Of a DNA stretch of 58,755 nucleotides, positions 17,121 through 26,256 are shown piece by piece. How positions within the stretch are numbered: position 1 is the first letter of the stretch; each line of letters begins with the position of its first letter. Origin of the DNA: Bacteriovorax sp. GTDB taxonomy: Bacteria; Bdellovibrionota; Bacteriovoracia; Bacteriovoracales; Bacteriovoracaceae. Under the pieces are notes generated by a model. The model was not told the origin of the DNA. It ran no database searches and was given only the letters and a program-made list of their open reading frames with translations. The stretch lies in contig JACMRM010000027.1 of assembly GCA_014376445.1 (NCBI GenBank), forward strand, positions 1 to 58,755. The letters run 5' to 3'. The position numbers and the translations under genes were made by a program.

Positions 17121-18275
17121 ATTATCAAAATAAAACTACTCACTCTTTTTTCTGCCTTAATTTTTTCAACAAATAATTTTGCTGAAGAAATGGGAATAGT
17201 TGTCGGCGGAAAAAATGAACTTATAATTTCTGGCAGCAATTGTGATCAACTTCTCAAGCAGGAAAGGGCCTTGTGCGTCTGGAAGAAGAAAGTGGAACCT
17301 GAATTTATAATTCCAGCTGAGTTGTCCCAAAAATGCCTTCCTGACAAAAAGGGATTAATTAAACTCGTAATCTCAACTTGTCTTCCGGAGTTTGCAAAAA
17401 ATTATCAGAATAAAAAGCTGATTAACGACGGCCCGAACTGCTGGGGAACGGCGATGAGTTTTAATAAACTCGACCCGAAGCCGCGTTTCATCTGGCCGGA
17501 AGAAATGATGTATTGGATAAATAACTCTCCTCTTTGCAAAAAACTATCTGCGGGTGAAGAAAAACTTCCAGGAGATATTATTAACGTTTATGCTCCTGAA
17601 AAAATGGATGAACTTGAACGCATTGAAAAAGATGCCGGAACAAAATTCTGGGACTCTCTTTATCCAAACCGCTATACAGCAGTGGTTCCTGATCCAAGCG
17701 GTAGCAACTATACAGGCTTTCATCGCCTGCTCCACTCAGTCACTTATATTTCAGACAGTCTTGCTTTTGGAAAAGATTCTCCAGCAAAGGATGATCATTT
17801 TTATTTTCATCCGATGAATGAAGTTTACGGACGGCCAGGCTTAGAGAGCAAAGAATGCCAGGAGAACCAGTCACTCATACCTTATATCAGAGAGTATCAG
17901 AAAGCTCCGCAGAAAATCCGCGGTTCAAAATGCAGTTACTTCTCTCTCGTTTACCGATGTGAAAACTTTGCTGATTACTTCTCAAAATTAAAACTTAAAG
18001 AATCAGATACGGCGATATGGAAAAATGTACAATCCCTTCAAGGGATACAGGAAAAATTATTTCCGCTTTTAACAAGTCATAATAAAATACTTGAAGACAG
18101 CGAGGTTACTCACATGCTGGCACTTGCGGATATGACAGCTAAAAATGCAGCTGCAGAACTACAAAAAACCAAACTAGAGAAAAATCGCGAAATGCTTTTA
18201 ACGATGCAGTATTTTGCTGCTGCCGGAATCAGACAAACTCTGGAGCAGTTTGAGCTTGTTAAACCAATAAATTAA
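17121..18275 (+). CDS. Secreted NlpC/P60-like protein lacking a normal start codon
   Basis: The frame holds a clear signal peptide before the first ATG: IIKIKLLTLFSALIFSTNNF then AEE. The first in-frame ATG (17190) would remove it. No ATG, GTG or TTG lies between the upstream stop (17076) and 17190; only ATT 17121, ATC or ATA could serve. The body is NlpC/P60-like: GPNCWGTAMSF with a probable catalytic Cys, LPGDIINVY, and FHRLLHSVTYISD with the His. This would make it a secreted peptidoglycan or peptide hydrolase. C-terminal ~100 residues are helical. It may be starting at a rare codon or be a recent pseudogene; from 17190 it is 361 residues. Confidence 0.6.
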   Translation: MIKIKLLTLFSALIFSTNNFAEEMGIVVGGKNELIISGSNCDQLLKQERALCVWKKKVEPEFIIPAELSQKCLPDKKGLIKLVISTCLPEFAKNYQNKKLINDGPNCWGTAMSFNKLDPKPRFIWPEEMMYWINNSPLCKKLSAGEEKLPGDIINVYAPEKMDELERIEKDAGTKFWDSLYPNRYTAVVPDPSGSNYTGFHRLLHSVTYISDSLAFGKDSPAKDDHFYFHPMNEVYGRPGLESKECQENQSLIPYIREYQKAPQKIRGSKCSYFSLVYRCENFADYFSKLKLKESDTAIWKNVQSLQGIQEKLFPLLTSHNKILEDSEVTHMLALADMTAKNAAAELQKTKLEKNREMLLTMQYFAAAGIRQTLEQFELVKPIN

Positions 18276-18402
18276 ATTACTCCGGTCTAGTGGATTCCGG
18301 GTATGTTCTTTTTTTAACCAGCATGAAGATCTGCTTTTAGTTTTCCTGAAAGTTTCATAATGGCATTGAATGGATAGATAGGTGTTGATCAATGTATTTT
18401 CA

Positions 18403-18425
18403 GATACCTCCTGTCAGGAGGCATC
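18403..18425. repeat. 23-bp near-perfect palindrome
   Basis: GATACCTCCTG-T-CAGGAGGCATC: the arms match at 10 of 11 positions around a single T. The loop is too small for an RNA hairpin at full pairing, so a protein-binding dyad is the better reading. The right arm also contains AGGAGG, 12 nt before the ATG of a 38-codon ORF. Confidence 0.6.
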
Positions 18426-18433
18426 CAAAAATC

Positions 18434-18550
18434 ATGAACTTAAGCATCGTTTACAAGGAAGCCTATGACAAAAATCCGGACCGATCATTTAAAAATGTAA
18501 ATTTTCCACACTTTTATTTCCTTCCTCAAAAGGAGTCTATACTTATATAA
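18434..18550 (+). CDS. Possible 38-residue small ORF
   Basis: ATG to TAA, product MNLSIVYKEAYDKNPDRSFK.. ending KESILI, with AGGAGG (part of the palindrome) 12 nt upstream. Too short for the ORF track. It is charged and soluble, with no signal or membrane segment. The strong ribosome site supports translation, but the spacing is long and the composition alone is not decisive; it could be a leader peptide for the exported-protein gene 21 bp downstream. Confidence 0.3.
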   Translation: MNLSIVYKEAYDKNPDRSFKNVNFPHFYFLPQKESILI

Positions 18551-18571
18551 ATTATGCCTCAGGGAGTTTTC

Positions 18572-19150
18572 ATGAAAGCTGCAGTTTTATTCACATCTGC
18601 TATTTTATTATCGCAAATTATTTCACAGACAGCGATAAGCGCAGAAAGCATTCAGAGAAAACTTTTTACGCTTGAAAAAAGCATGAATTCAGAAAATATT
18701 CTTCTTATTCATACTCAGACAGATGCAAACTGTAAATTCGTTGAAAACCAGAATGGCTATGTTGATTTTTACTGGCTGATGGATGGAAATACAAAAAAAG
18801 AAGTTCACCCGATGATTAGATCCAAGGTGGAAGAAAGAGTAAGATTTGCCGGCATCAATGCAGATAAGACTTCATTCAAAGTTTCATTGAATGACTTGAG
18901 TGAATTGAAGACTGATCTTGATGACAATAAGATTGAAGTTAAAAGTGCAATTGTGAACGGCGCATGTCAAGTTCAGTCGATCATCAAGCTTGGTGGATCA
19001 GCAAAATATAAAAAACTTAATCTTAAGCGCACGTACTGCGAAGTTGAAAAGAACTTTTTTGGAGTTCCTAAAGGCTGCATATACCTTGACCTTGAAGGAA
19101 CTAACGCTGATACAGGCGAAGCTCTAAAAGTTCGCTTCAATGAAAAATAA
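18572..19150 (+). CDS. Exported protein, DUF4833-like
   Basis: 192 residues from the ATG at 18572, which has CAGGGAG 5 nt upstream and begins the signal peptide (MKAAVLFTSAILLSQIISQ, cut after AISA). The mature part opens with LFTLEKSMNSENILLIHTQT and YVDFYWLMDGNTKKEV, a pattern I associate with DUF4833 proteins, though I hold this loosely. Three cysteines lie in the second half. Function is unknown. The gene upstream is the secreted NlpC-like protein; a decayed gene follows on the other strand. Confidence 0.7.
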   Translation: MKAAVLFTSAILLSQIISQTAISAESIQRKLFTLEKSMNSENILLIHTQTDANCKFVENQNGYVDFYWLMDGNTKKEVHPMIRSKVEERVRFAGINADKTSFKVSLNDLSELKTDLDDNKIEVKSAIVNGACQVQSIIKLGGSAKYKKLNLKRTYCEVEKNFFGVPKGCIYLDLEGTNADTGEALKVRFNEK

Positions 19151-19156
19151 TTAAAA

Positions 19157-19352
19157 CTAAATGGTGGCCGCAATGTCATCAATGGGTGTGAACTGAACAT
19201 TATCGCTTTTTAATTTTTTATCTGCCTTTATTAAATTTTTTAAATTCAATGACAAACTTTTGAAGAATATAATTTCTTTTGCCGAAATCATATTCCGTAT
19301 TAATCAGTGTTGTTTTAGTAGTCACCTGAAGAGTAAAAGAATGCAAACACAA
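19157..19352 (-). pseudogene. Frameshifted 3' remnant
   Basis: Minus-strand text reads HSFTLQVTTKTTLINTEYDF.. to FKKFNKGR in one frame, then continues in the next as KLKSDNVQFTPIDDIAATI before a stop at 19157. Both parts look like protein, and neither has a start of its own except a GTG inside the first. It fits the C-terminal piece of a decayed gene. It fills most of the 274-bp gap between two plus-strand genes. Confidence 0.4.
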
Positions 19353-19424
19353 TTAATTTTGCTTTCGATAGGAAAGATTGTCCCCGGCTTGAATTAATCC
19401 CGAACTCCACTATGATCTTCTCTT

Positions 19425-20180
19425 ATGCTAAATTCCATTTATACCCTTTTAATACTTAGCTGTATGATGATCCTCACGTCGTGCTTCAAGCAGTCAGAGT
19501 CTATAACTCCTATTGCACCAATCCAGACACTGGCGCAATTACAGCGTGAAGCAATGATGTCGACTGCTCTTTCTGCAGGTAATTCTGAACTTTCGGAAGC
19601 GGCAAAAGCAACAATTGAGCAAAGCAGTGACCCGGACATTTTTTATTTAAATTTAAAATACAATATAAAAGATATGGATCTTTATGAGACTGTAGATATC
19701 CCTAATAGTTTCGAAAAACTAAGCAATATTTTTCTGATATCTCTAGCAAAAATATTTTTGAAAATAAAAGGATCTCAGTCTGTTTATATTGATCCGGTTG
19801 AATTAGAGCTTCCCAATCTAAATCTGGATTTTGATGTTGTAAAATCTATTTCACTAAAAAAAGTTTATCTTGAATACAATAAGGATTTTGATGCTTCAGT
19901 AAATAACAAGGCAAGCTTCGCTTTTATCGGTGCCATCAATATGAACCGCGTAGGAAAAAATAAATCTTTATTGATCGGTTATAAAAAAGCTTTGAGCAAC
20001 TGCAATTATAAATGCCTCGACTTCACAATCGCTGATGGAAATATTTTTGAACTGCTAAAAAATAACAGCGAATCTATTATCTTAAAGCCTTCACTATCGA
20101 TTGTAAGTATTCCGAAAATCACCAAGCTAAGACTTGATGGTCAGATTGAACTGCAGATTGGTCTGAAGCTTCCCTTTTAA
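19425..20180 (+). CDS. Hypothetical lipoprotein
   Basis: 251 residues with a lipoprotein signal (MLNSIYTLLILSCMMILTSC, lipobox LTSC). The mature part has a helical stretch (LAQLQREAMMSTALSAG) then alternating hydrophobic strands reminiscent of a lipid-binding or LEA-like beta domain (VELELPNLNLDFDVVKSISL, LRLDGQIELQIGLKLPF), which I cannot assign. TTGAAT-16-TATGAT precedes the ATG by 8 nt, with no Shine-Dalgarno. Its stop overlaps by four bases the stop of the convergent membrane-protein gene. Confidence 0.72.
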   Translation: MLNSIYTLLILSCMMILTSCFKQSESITPIAPIQTLAQLQREAMMSTALSAGNSELSEAAKATIEQSSDPDIFYLNLKYNIKDMDLYETVDIPNSFEKLSNIFLISLAKIFLKIKGSQSVYIDPVELELPNLNLDFDVVKSISLKKVYLEYNKDFDASVNNKASFAFIGAINMNRVGKNKSLLIGYKKALSNCNYKCLDFTIADGNIFELLKNNSESIILKPSLSIVSIPKITKLRLDGQIELQIGLKLPF

Positions 20181-20623
20181 TCTTTTTCTCTCAATGCCAA
20201 GATGGGCTTCAAGTCAAAGACATAACAGACCATACTCATCAGTATAAACAGCAACAGCGCTATGACGGCCAGAGCGTACTCTTTAATTGCAATAAATAAA
20301 ATAATAAGAAATAAATACGGCAGAAGAAAATTTACTACAAGTGATTTGTAAAAAATAATTTTTAATCTGACGAGTTCGGCTAGTGTGCATTTTTCATTGG
20401 TTGATTGAAAACTTCTGAAAGCAAAAAACCCGTGAATCATATTACCTATAATCAGAAGACCTAGGACAATCGCCATCCATGGGTACCCCATTATTTTCAC
20501 ATAGAGATCATTTAAAAACAGCTTGTAAAACATCATGAGGGCCGCGGCTGCACTACATACGGCAGCAAAAAGATAGCCTCTTCTTTCTTTCGTTATAAGT
20601 TTATTCAACTGGATATTTTTCAT
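20177..20623 (-). CDS. Four-helix membrane protein
   Basis: 148 residues with four hydrophobic helices: GYLFAAVCSAAAALMMFYKL, WMAIVLGLLIIGNMIHGFFAF, and a close pair in the second half (VVNFLLPYLFLIILFIAIK, LAVIALLLFILMSMVCYVF). The helix-loop-helix spacing hints at two similar halves. Family unknown. It converges on the lipoprotein gene. Confidence 0.7.
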   Translation of the reverse strand: MKNIQLNKLITKERRGYLFAAVCSAAAALMMFYKLFLNDLYVKIMGYPWMAIVLGLLIIGNMIHGFFAFRSFQSTNEKCTLAELVRLKIIFYKSLVVNFLLPYLFLIILFIAIKEYALAVIALLLFILMSMVCYVFDLKPILALREKD

Positions 20624-20908
20624 GGATAAACTTCATCATTGTTTTTCATCAATGACGATGAAGGCATTATGGCACCATCTGCATTGGTAACTAAATATGT
20701 CTCCTTTCGGAATTTCTATAACTACCTTGAATTTTATTTTTCTAAACATTTTGGTCTTACAAAGTTTTCCCCCTCAAGAAAAAAATCCTACGTTCGATAG
20801 GCTTTTAACTACTGAAATTATTTTCAAGGCAATTATTTTTTTAAAAAACGTTTTACCGTTTTCATTTATTGACTCTTTTTTTTATTAATTTCTAACAAGG
20901 ACTAGCAA

Positions 20909-23900
20909 TTGAAAAGCAAAATTTTAATGGGACTATGTCTGTTTTCCACCATGTCGGCCTATGCGGCAGGTAATCTAATAGATAACCCGGGATTTGAATC
21001 TTCACTTAACAGCTGGACAAAAACAGGAATGTTTTCAGCAGTGAAGGATGCTCAAAGTGGACTCTATTCAGCGCGTGGAGGTACAGGACAAGGAACTCTC
21101 GTTCAGGACGTCATGAGCAAACTGACAATCGGCGGGAAATACACTCTTGGTATGTATGCGAAGCTCGATTCAATGGGTGTTTCATCTATGATGTCGATTC
21201 GTTTTAAAAATGCCCGCGGTGGAATCCTGCAGGAAAACAGAATGGTCGTCGGAACGATTGCCTGGAAACAATACTCGACAACGTTTACTGTACCGGCAGG
21301 ATCAACTATCGCAGAAGTTTTTGCGATTAAAGAAACTGGCGCTTCTTCATATATGTATATCGACACTCTCTCACTCATCAGTCTGGACCCGCCACTACCA
21401 CCGCCTAACGTTGCTCCGGCCATTATAGGCTCACAAATAGTAAGTGGTGTTGAGGATACGGCCCTAACTTTTAATGTTGGCGCAGGAACGGATTTTAATG
21501 GAGACGCACTAACTTATACAAAATTATCTAATCCGGCATCAGGCACATTAACTTGTGATGGTGGATCATCACGCACGTGTGTTTATACTCCAGTACAAAA
21601 CTTTAATGGTACAGTATCTTTCACGTATAAAGCCAACGATGGGAAACTTGATTCAAACGTTGGTACTGTAGCTGTTAATATAGTAGCGGTTAACGATGCT
21701 CCTGTTCTTCCAATAGCTGCGCAATCAGTTGGGACAGCAGGAAATACTGCTGTGAACTTCGCACTAAGCCCGGCCACTGATATCGACAGTACGTCGTTGT
21801 CTTATAGTATCGTGACAAATCCGTCATCAGGAACTCTTGCCTGTATAGCAACTGCTTGTACATATACACCAGTGACAGGTTATTTTGGAACAACTAGCTT
21901 TACTTATAAAGCGAATGACGGAAAAGCAGATTCAAACGTTGCGACAGTAACTCTTACAGTCGTTGATACGATCAACAATGCTCCAGTCATTGGTTCAGCT
22001 ACTCAAAGTTATTTAGTACCATACAATACAGCAGTAAGTTTAAATCTTCTGCCAGCAACTGATGCTGACGGTAACGCTCTTACTTATTCAATTGCTGCAA
22101 ATCCATCTTCAGGAGCAGTTGTTTGTAATGTGACAGCATGTACGTATACACCAGCAGCAGGATTTTCAGGAACAACAAGCTTCACTTATAAAGCTAACGA
22201 CGGACAAGCGGATTCAAATATAGCAACAGTTACAATTGTTGTTGCTGCAAGTATTCCTGCTCCAACAGTTGCCTATTCTCCACGCGGAGTTGGTGGTGGT
22301 GGCGCAATGTCAGGTGTTTCACTTTCTCCCTATGCAAATCTATGGTTCGTTGGAACAGATATGGGAACTTTATTCAAGTCGACTGACTTAGGACAAAGCT
22401 GGAATGCTGTTAACCACAATCAGGCAGTTTATGATTCTGATTTAACGAAAGCAGTAAGTGTAGGTTTCTCATCTGACGGTGTAACTGTTTTCCATGCGTC
22501 TGCAGGTATCACTCCGAAGAGGTCAACAAACTCAGGTGATACATTTACCGCGATATCAATGGGACTTTCTTTAGGTGAATTAATTAAATACTGGCTGGGG
22601 GACTCAGCGAATGCGAACATCATGTATGCTGGTACGACAATGGGTTTATTAAGATCAATCAACAAGGGTACATCGTGGACAAGAGTTAACTCTGAAGAAG
22701 CGATCGGAACTTTTATTGATCAGAACACAGCTGGAAAAATTTATCACGCTACAAAAACTAAGATTCTTGTATCGAATGACAACGGTGCGACTTATTCAAC
22801 TTATTACGCACCTGTTTCAGGAGTAAGACTTTTTACAGGTGGATCTGATGCAACAGGATTCACACTTGCGATGTCTGACTTTGATGGTGCGAATGCATGT
22901 TCATGGGCCGTTAAATATACTAACGACTGGGGACAAACTTCAATCGATCAGACAACGGGCGCTTGCGGATATGTTTGGACAAATAAAAATGGTGCGGGAT
23001 TTGCAAAAACTTCGCAGGCCGTTGGTGACCATTTAAAGATGGCAGAAAATGATTCAACAACTATTTACACAACTGGTTCAACTGCATGGATCCGTCAGTA
23101 CGGTACAAAAGTCCATGTGTCTCACGATAAAGGTCAGACATGGGGATTAAAATTAAATCAGATCGACTACGACACTGTTCCATATGCTCCATGGCCTTCA
23201 ACTAAATTAGAATGGTCTGCTGTCGCTCTTGATATTGGATGGTGGGATTCTGGATATGAGTCTTTCGAAATCAACCAGAGAAATTCATCAATGGCCGCGG
23301 GTTCTGGATACTTCTTCATGCACTCGACAGTGAATGCCGGAGAAAACTGGAAAGCACCATTCACAGAATACGCTGATGCGGGAATTCCTGCTGTCGGTAA
23401 AAAATGGAAGACAAGAGGACTTGAAGTCATCTCGGTTTACAAAATGAAATTTCACCCGACAAATACAAACATCATGTATGGAGCATCTGCTGATATCGGT
23501 GGAGTTGTTTCAGAAGATCATGGTATAAGTTTCAGAATTCCAAAATCAGCTTATAACAGCTGGTACGATTTTGCTTTCGATCCTGCTGATGACATGGTGG
23601 CGTACGGCGCCTCTGGTTCTCTTCACGATTACCCGAACGACTGGCATGCCAACGCAGCTACTGCTAACGGCGGTATTTATAAAACAACGGACAGAGGCAG
23701 AAGCTGGACTCGCTTAACTCCGGTAGATACAAGCTACAACCGTCAGTTCCTGTCTGTTGCTTACGATTCTAAGAATAATATCATCTATGGTGGTACACAG
23801 GAAGTTGGTATCGCAGTTTCTAAAAATGATGGAGCGACATGGACATATAACAATGCAGGTCTTCCAGCTGGAAATAAAATTATTCCTCAGATCGAAGTGG

Positions 23901-24484
23901 ATCCGAACACTGGAAACGTTTACGCTCTTCTAACAGGTGATGCTCCAACATTTTCGAACCAAGCATCAACTGGTATTTATTTCTTAGATGTAGTTCACGG
24001 AGCGACTTCGTGGAAACTTTTAAGAGGAGTCGTGAACTATCCTAAAGACGCTGATGCCGGATACAAATTGTGGTTCTTCCCTACAGCTTTCGCAATTGAC
24101 TTCAATAATCCTGGAACTCTTTGGTTAGTTGACTACGAAAACCACGGCCAGTGGCTTGCCACTGGTGCATGGAAATCGACTGATAACGGAGTAACATGGA
24201 ACAGAGTAAAACAAATTACTCACCCGACTGATATCAAAATTGATCCGTCAAATAATAACCAGGTTCACATTGCTTCTTATCACCAGCTTGATGGACAATG
24301 GGGTGACGGTGGACAACTTTATACTACCGATGGTGGTGCAACGTGGATAAAAAATACTGTTCCTCCGCTTCAGCAAAATGCACGCGGTGTAACGATTGAC
24401 CCTACTGACTCAAGTAAGATTTTCTACTCTTACTTTGGCGGAGGTATGCTTTACGGACGCAACCCTGCAAGTGCTGCAAAATAA
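20909..24484 (+). CDS. Large secreted CBM/Ig-repeat/GH74-like beta-propeller protein
   Basis: 1191 residues starting at TTG (AAGGA lies 7 nt upstream). Signal peptide (MKSKILMGLCLFSTMSAYA) is followed by a carbohydrate-binding-type jelly roll (~21-150, NLIDNPGFESSLNSW.., CBM4/9-like), a PPLPPPNVAP linker, three tandem cadherin/Ig-like repeats (~165-445), and a ~740-residue sialidase/GH74-type beta-propeller with recurring SxDxGxTW Asp-boxes (STDLGQSWN, SINKGTSWT, SHDKGQTWG, TTDRGRSWT, SKNDGATWT, STDNGVTWN, TTDGGATWI). GH74 enzymes cut xyloglucan-like glucans; whether the catalytic aspartates are kept I cannot confirm. It would act outside the cell on a polysaccharide or on prey or matrix surfaces. 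Confidence 0.85.
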   Translation: MKSKILMGLCLFSTMSAYAAGNLIDNPGFESSLNSWTKTGMFSAVKDAQSGLYSARGGTGQGTLVQDVMSKLTIGGKYTLGMYAKLDSMGVSSMMSIRFKNARGGILQENRMVVGTIAWKQYSTTFTVPAGSTIAEVFAIKETGASSYMYIDTLSLISLDPPLPPPNVAPAIIGSQIVSGVEDTALTFNVGAGTDFNGDALTYTKLSNPASGTLTCDGGSSRTCVYTPVQNFNGTVSFTYKANDGKLDSNVGTVAVNIVAVNDAPVLPIAAQSVGTAGNTAVNFALSPATDIDSTSLSYSIVTNPSSGTLACIATACTYTPVTGYFGTTSFTYKANDGKADSNVATVTLTVVDTINNAPVIGSATQSYLVPYNTAVSLNLLPATDADGNALTYSIAANPSSGAVVCNVTACTYTPAAGFSGTTSFTYKANDGQADSNIATVTIVVAASIPAPTVAYSPRGVGGGGAMSGVSLSPYANLWFVGTDMGTLFKSTDLGQSWNAVNHNQAVYDSDLTKAVSVGFSSDGVTVFHASAGITPKRSTNSGDTFTAISMGLSLGELIKYWLGDSANANIMYAGTTMGLLRSINKGTSWTRVNSEEAIGTFIDQNTAGKIYHATKTKILVSNDNGATYSTYYAPVSGVRLFTGGSDATGFTLAMSDFDGANACSWAVKYTNDWGQTSIDQTTGACGYVWTNKNGAGFAKTSQAVGDHLKMAENDSTTIYTTGSTAWIRQYGTKVHVSHDKGQTWGLKLNQIDYDTVPYAPWPSTKLEWSAVALDIGWWDSGYESFEINQRNSSMAAGSGYFFMHSTVNAGENWKAPFTEYADAGIPAVGKKWKTRGLEVISVYKMKFHPTNTNIMYGASADIGGVVSEDHGISFRIPKSAYNSWYDFAFDPADDMVAYGASGSLHDYPNDWHANAATANGGIYKTTDRGRSWTRLTPVDTSYNRQFLSVAYDSKNNIIYGGTQEVGIAVSKNDGATWTYNNAGLPAGNKIIPQIEVDPNTGNVYALLTGDAPTFSNQASTGIYFLDVVHGATSWKLLRGVVNYPKDADAGYKLWFFPTAFAIDFNNPGTLWLVDYENHGQWLATGAWKSTDNGVTWNRVKQITHPTDIKIDPSNNNQVHIASYHQLDGQWGDGGQLYTTDGGATWIKNTVPPLQQNARGVTIDPTDSSKIFYSYFGGGMLYGRNPASAAK
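21412..22254 (+). repeat. Three tandem Ig/cadherin-like repeats within the secreted protein gene
   Basis: Three units of ~280 bp, each starting near NxAPxI/L and ending with TSFTYKANDGKxDSNxATV. The nucleotide sequence is also conserved around the motif (ACTTATAAAGC, GATTCAAA), pointing to fairly recent duplication. The second and third units are the most alike. Confidence 0.85.
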
Positions 24485-24492
24485 TCTCTATC

Positions 24493-24520
24493 AAGGCCCT
24501 CTTCGGAGGGCCTTTTTTTT
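24493..24520 (+). terminator. Strong intrinsic terminator
   Basis: AAGGCCCTC-TTCG-GAGGGCCTT: nine paired bases closed by a UUCG tetraloop, then T8. It lies 8 bases after the stop of the large secreted-protein gene. Confidence 0.95.
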
Positions 24521-24643
24521 GCCCCATACGGCCGGGGAATTCTAGAACAAAAATCTTACCAACATTCATTTGTACAACTAAAAATCTTGGACATCCTTTT
24601 GCACTGACACTGAGTAGTTCTTTCTTCTCCATGGAGCAACAAT

Positions 24644-26236
24644 ATGAATTCTAAAAACGGCGAAAGTGTTTCAGTATGGTTTGACCAGATCTCAATGCCG
24701 CAATGTATGTCTCTCAACGAAGATATTAAAACAGACGTATGCATTATCGGCGGAGGAATTGCTGGCCTCACGACTGCTTACCTGTTGATGAAGGAAGGAA
24801 AAAAAGTATGTATTCTTGAAGCCCTGGAACTAGGAAGCGGACAATCCGGAAGAACAACAGCGCAGTTTTGCAACGCTCTCGATGACAGATTTTATGTACT
24901 GGAAAAATATCATGGAGAAAAAGGACTGCAGCTTGCAATTCAAAGTCACAGTGAAGCTATTAGAAAAGTTACGTCGATTGTTGAACGTGAAAATATTGAC
25001 TGCGAATTAGAAAAAATACCAGGCTATCTTTTTTCACAGGACGATGATGAAAAGTACGTTTTAGAAAAAGAAATTGAAGCCGCTCATCGTGGAGGTCTTA
25101 CTGAGGTTAAGCTATTCAAGCACTCACCGCTTGCTTTTTATGATCTAGGACCTAATTTATTTTTCCCCAATCAGATGCAACTCCATCCGGTAAAATATAT
25201 GAGAGGACTTGCGGATGTCATTCTCGCCGGAGGAGGAAAGATTTTTACCAATTCTCCAGTAACCAAAATAATAGGGGGAGAGAACTCCAAAGTTATTACT
25301 AAAAATACTTCGACAATTTTTTGCGATGATATTGTTGTTGCAACCAATACACCTATTAACGATAAATTTGCCATTCATACCAAACAAGCGCCTTATAGAA
25401 GTTATGTCATAGGATTGCGTATTCCAAAAATGAGTGTCCCTAAAGCTCTTTTCTGGGACACACTGGATCCTTATCATTATGTTAGAGTTGAATCAGATAA
25501 TATTTCCGATATTTTAATTGTCGGTGGAGAGGATCATAAAACAGGACAGGAAGAAAATCCCGAAGACTGCTACACACGCCTAGAAGAATGGACACGTTTA
25601 AGATTTCCAATGGCAACGGAAGTTGTATACAGATGGTCAGGTCAGGTCATGGAGCCCGTTGATGGACTTGCTTTTTTAGGCCACAATCCGGGAAGCGAAG
25701 ACAACGTCTACATTATTACCGGTGACTCCGGCAACGGAATGACCCATTGTACGATAGGGGCCATACTGATTACCGACCTGATCATGAAAAGAAAAAATGA
25801 ATGGGAAAAACTTTATACCCCTTCAAGAAAATCTTTTCGAGCTGCTAAAAATTATATTCAGGTAAATTCTAACGTTGCCCTTCAGTATACAGACTGGATC
25901 GAACCAAAATTTAAGCCGAATTTTGATACACTTGAAATGGAAGAAGGTGTCGTCTTCAGGAACGGAGCGAGTATGGTAGCAGGTTATAAGAACAATGCAG
26001 GTATTATGGAATTCATGACGGCCGTATGCCCTCACCTCGCCGGAGTGCTGGCGTGGAACTCTGCCGAAAAATCCTGGGACTGCCCATGCCACGGCTCACG
26101 TTTTGACTGCCATGGAAAAGTTATTGAAGGCCCTGCTGTGACTGATCTAAAAATGGCAGGTTATCACGATACAGGGCATAAGCGTATTCTGGAAAAAGAG
26201 TTGCAGGCCCAGTTTGATAAAAATGCACTTGAGTAG
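24644..26236 (+). CDS. FAD-dependent oxidoreductase fused to a Rieske domain
   Basis: 530 residues. An N-terminal DAO-type FAD domain (~25-400) begins VCIIGGGIAGLTTAYLL (dinucleotide-binding GxGxxG) and ends near YIITGDSGNGMTHCTIGA. The C-terminal ~110 residues are a Rieske [2Fe-2S] domain with CPHLAG and CPCHGSRFD (Cys-x-His, Cys-x2-His). Such fusions are known as amine- or sarcosine-oxidase-like proteins with a Rieske tail; electron flow from FAD to the cluster is expected, but the substrate is unknown. No signal peptide, so it is cytosolic. GGAG, within the palindrome CTCCATGGAG, precedes the ATG by ~7 nt. Thiol peroxidase follows 60 bp later. Confidence 0.92.
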   Translation: MNSKNGESVSVWFDQISMPQCMSLNEDIKTDVCIIGGGIAGLTTAYLLMKEGKKVCILEALELGSGQSGRTTAQFCNALDDRFYVLEKYHGEKGLQLAIQSHSEAIRKVTSIVERENIDCELEKIPGYLFSQDDDEKYVLEKEIEAAHRGGLTEVKLFKHSPLAFYDLGPNLFFPNQMQLHPVKYMRGLADVILAGGGKIFTNSPVTKIIGGENSKVITKNTSTIFCDDIVVATNTPINDKFAIHTKQAPYRSYVIGLRIPKMSVPKALFWDTLDPYHYVRVESDNISDILIVGGEDHKTGQEENPEDCYTRLEEWTRLRFPMATEVVYRWSGQVMEPVDGLAFLGHNPGSEDNVYIITGDSGNGMTHCTIGAILITDLIMKRKNEWEKLYTPSRKSFRAAKNYIQVNSNVALQYTDWIEPKFKPNFDTLEMEEGVVFRNGASMVAGYKNNAGIMEFMTAVCPHLAGVLAWNSAEKSWDCPCHGSRFDCHGKVIEGPAVTDLKMAGYHDTGHKRILEKELQAQFDKNALE

Positions 26237-26256
26237 TGATTAGGTTTTCAGTAAGA

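Noticed and set aside
20697-20888. 63-aa ORF upstream of the secreted propeller gene
   Set aside because: No ribosome site, Phe/Ile/Leu-rich text typical of AT-rich spacer, and it lies where the promoter of the next gene is expected.
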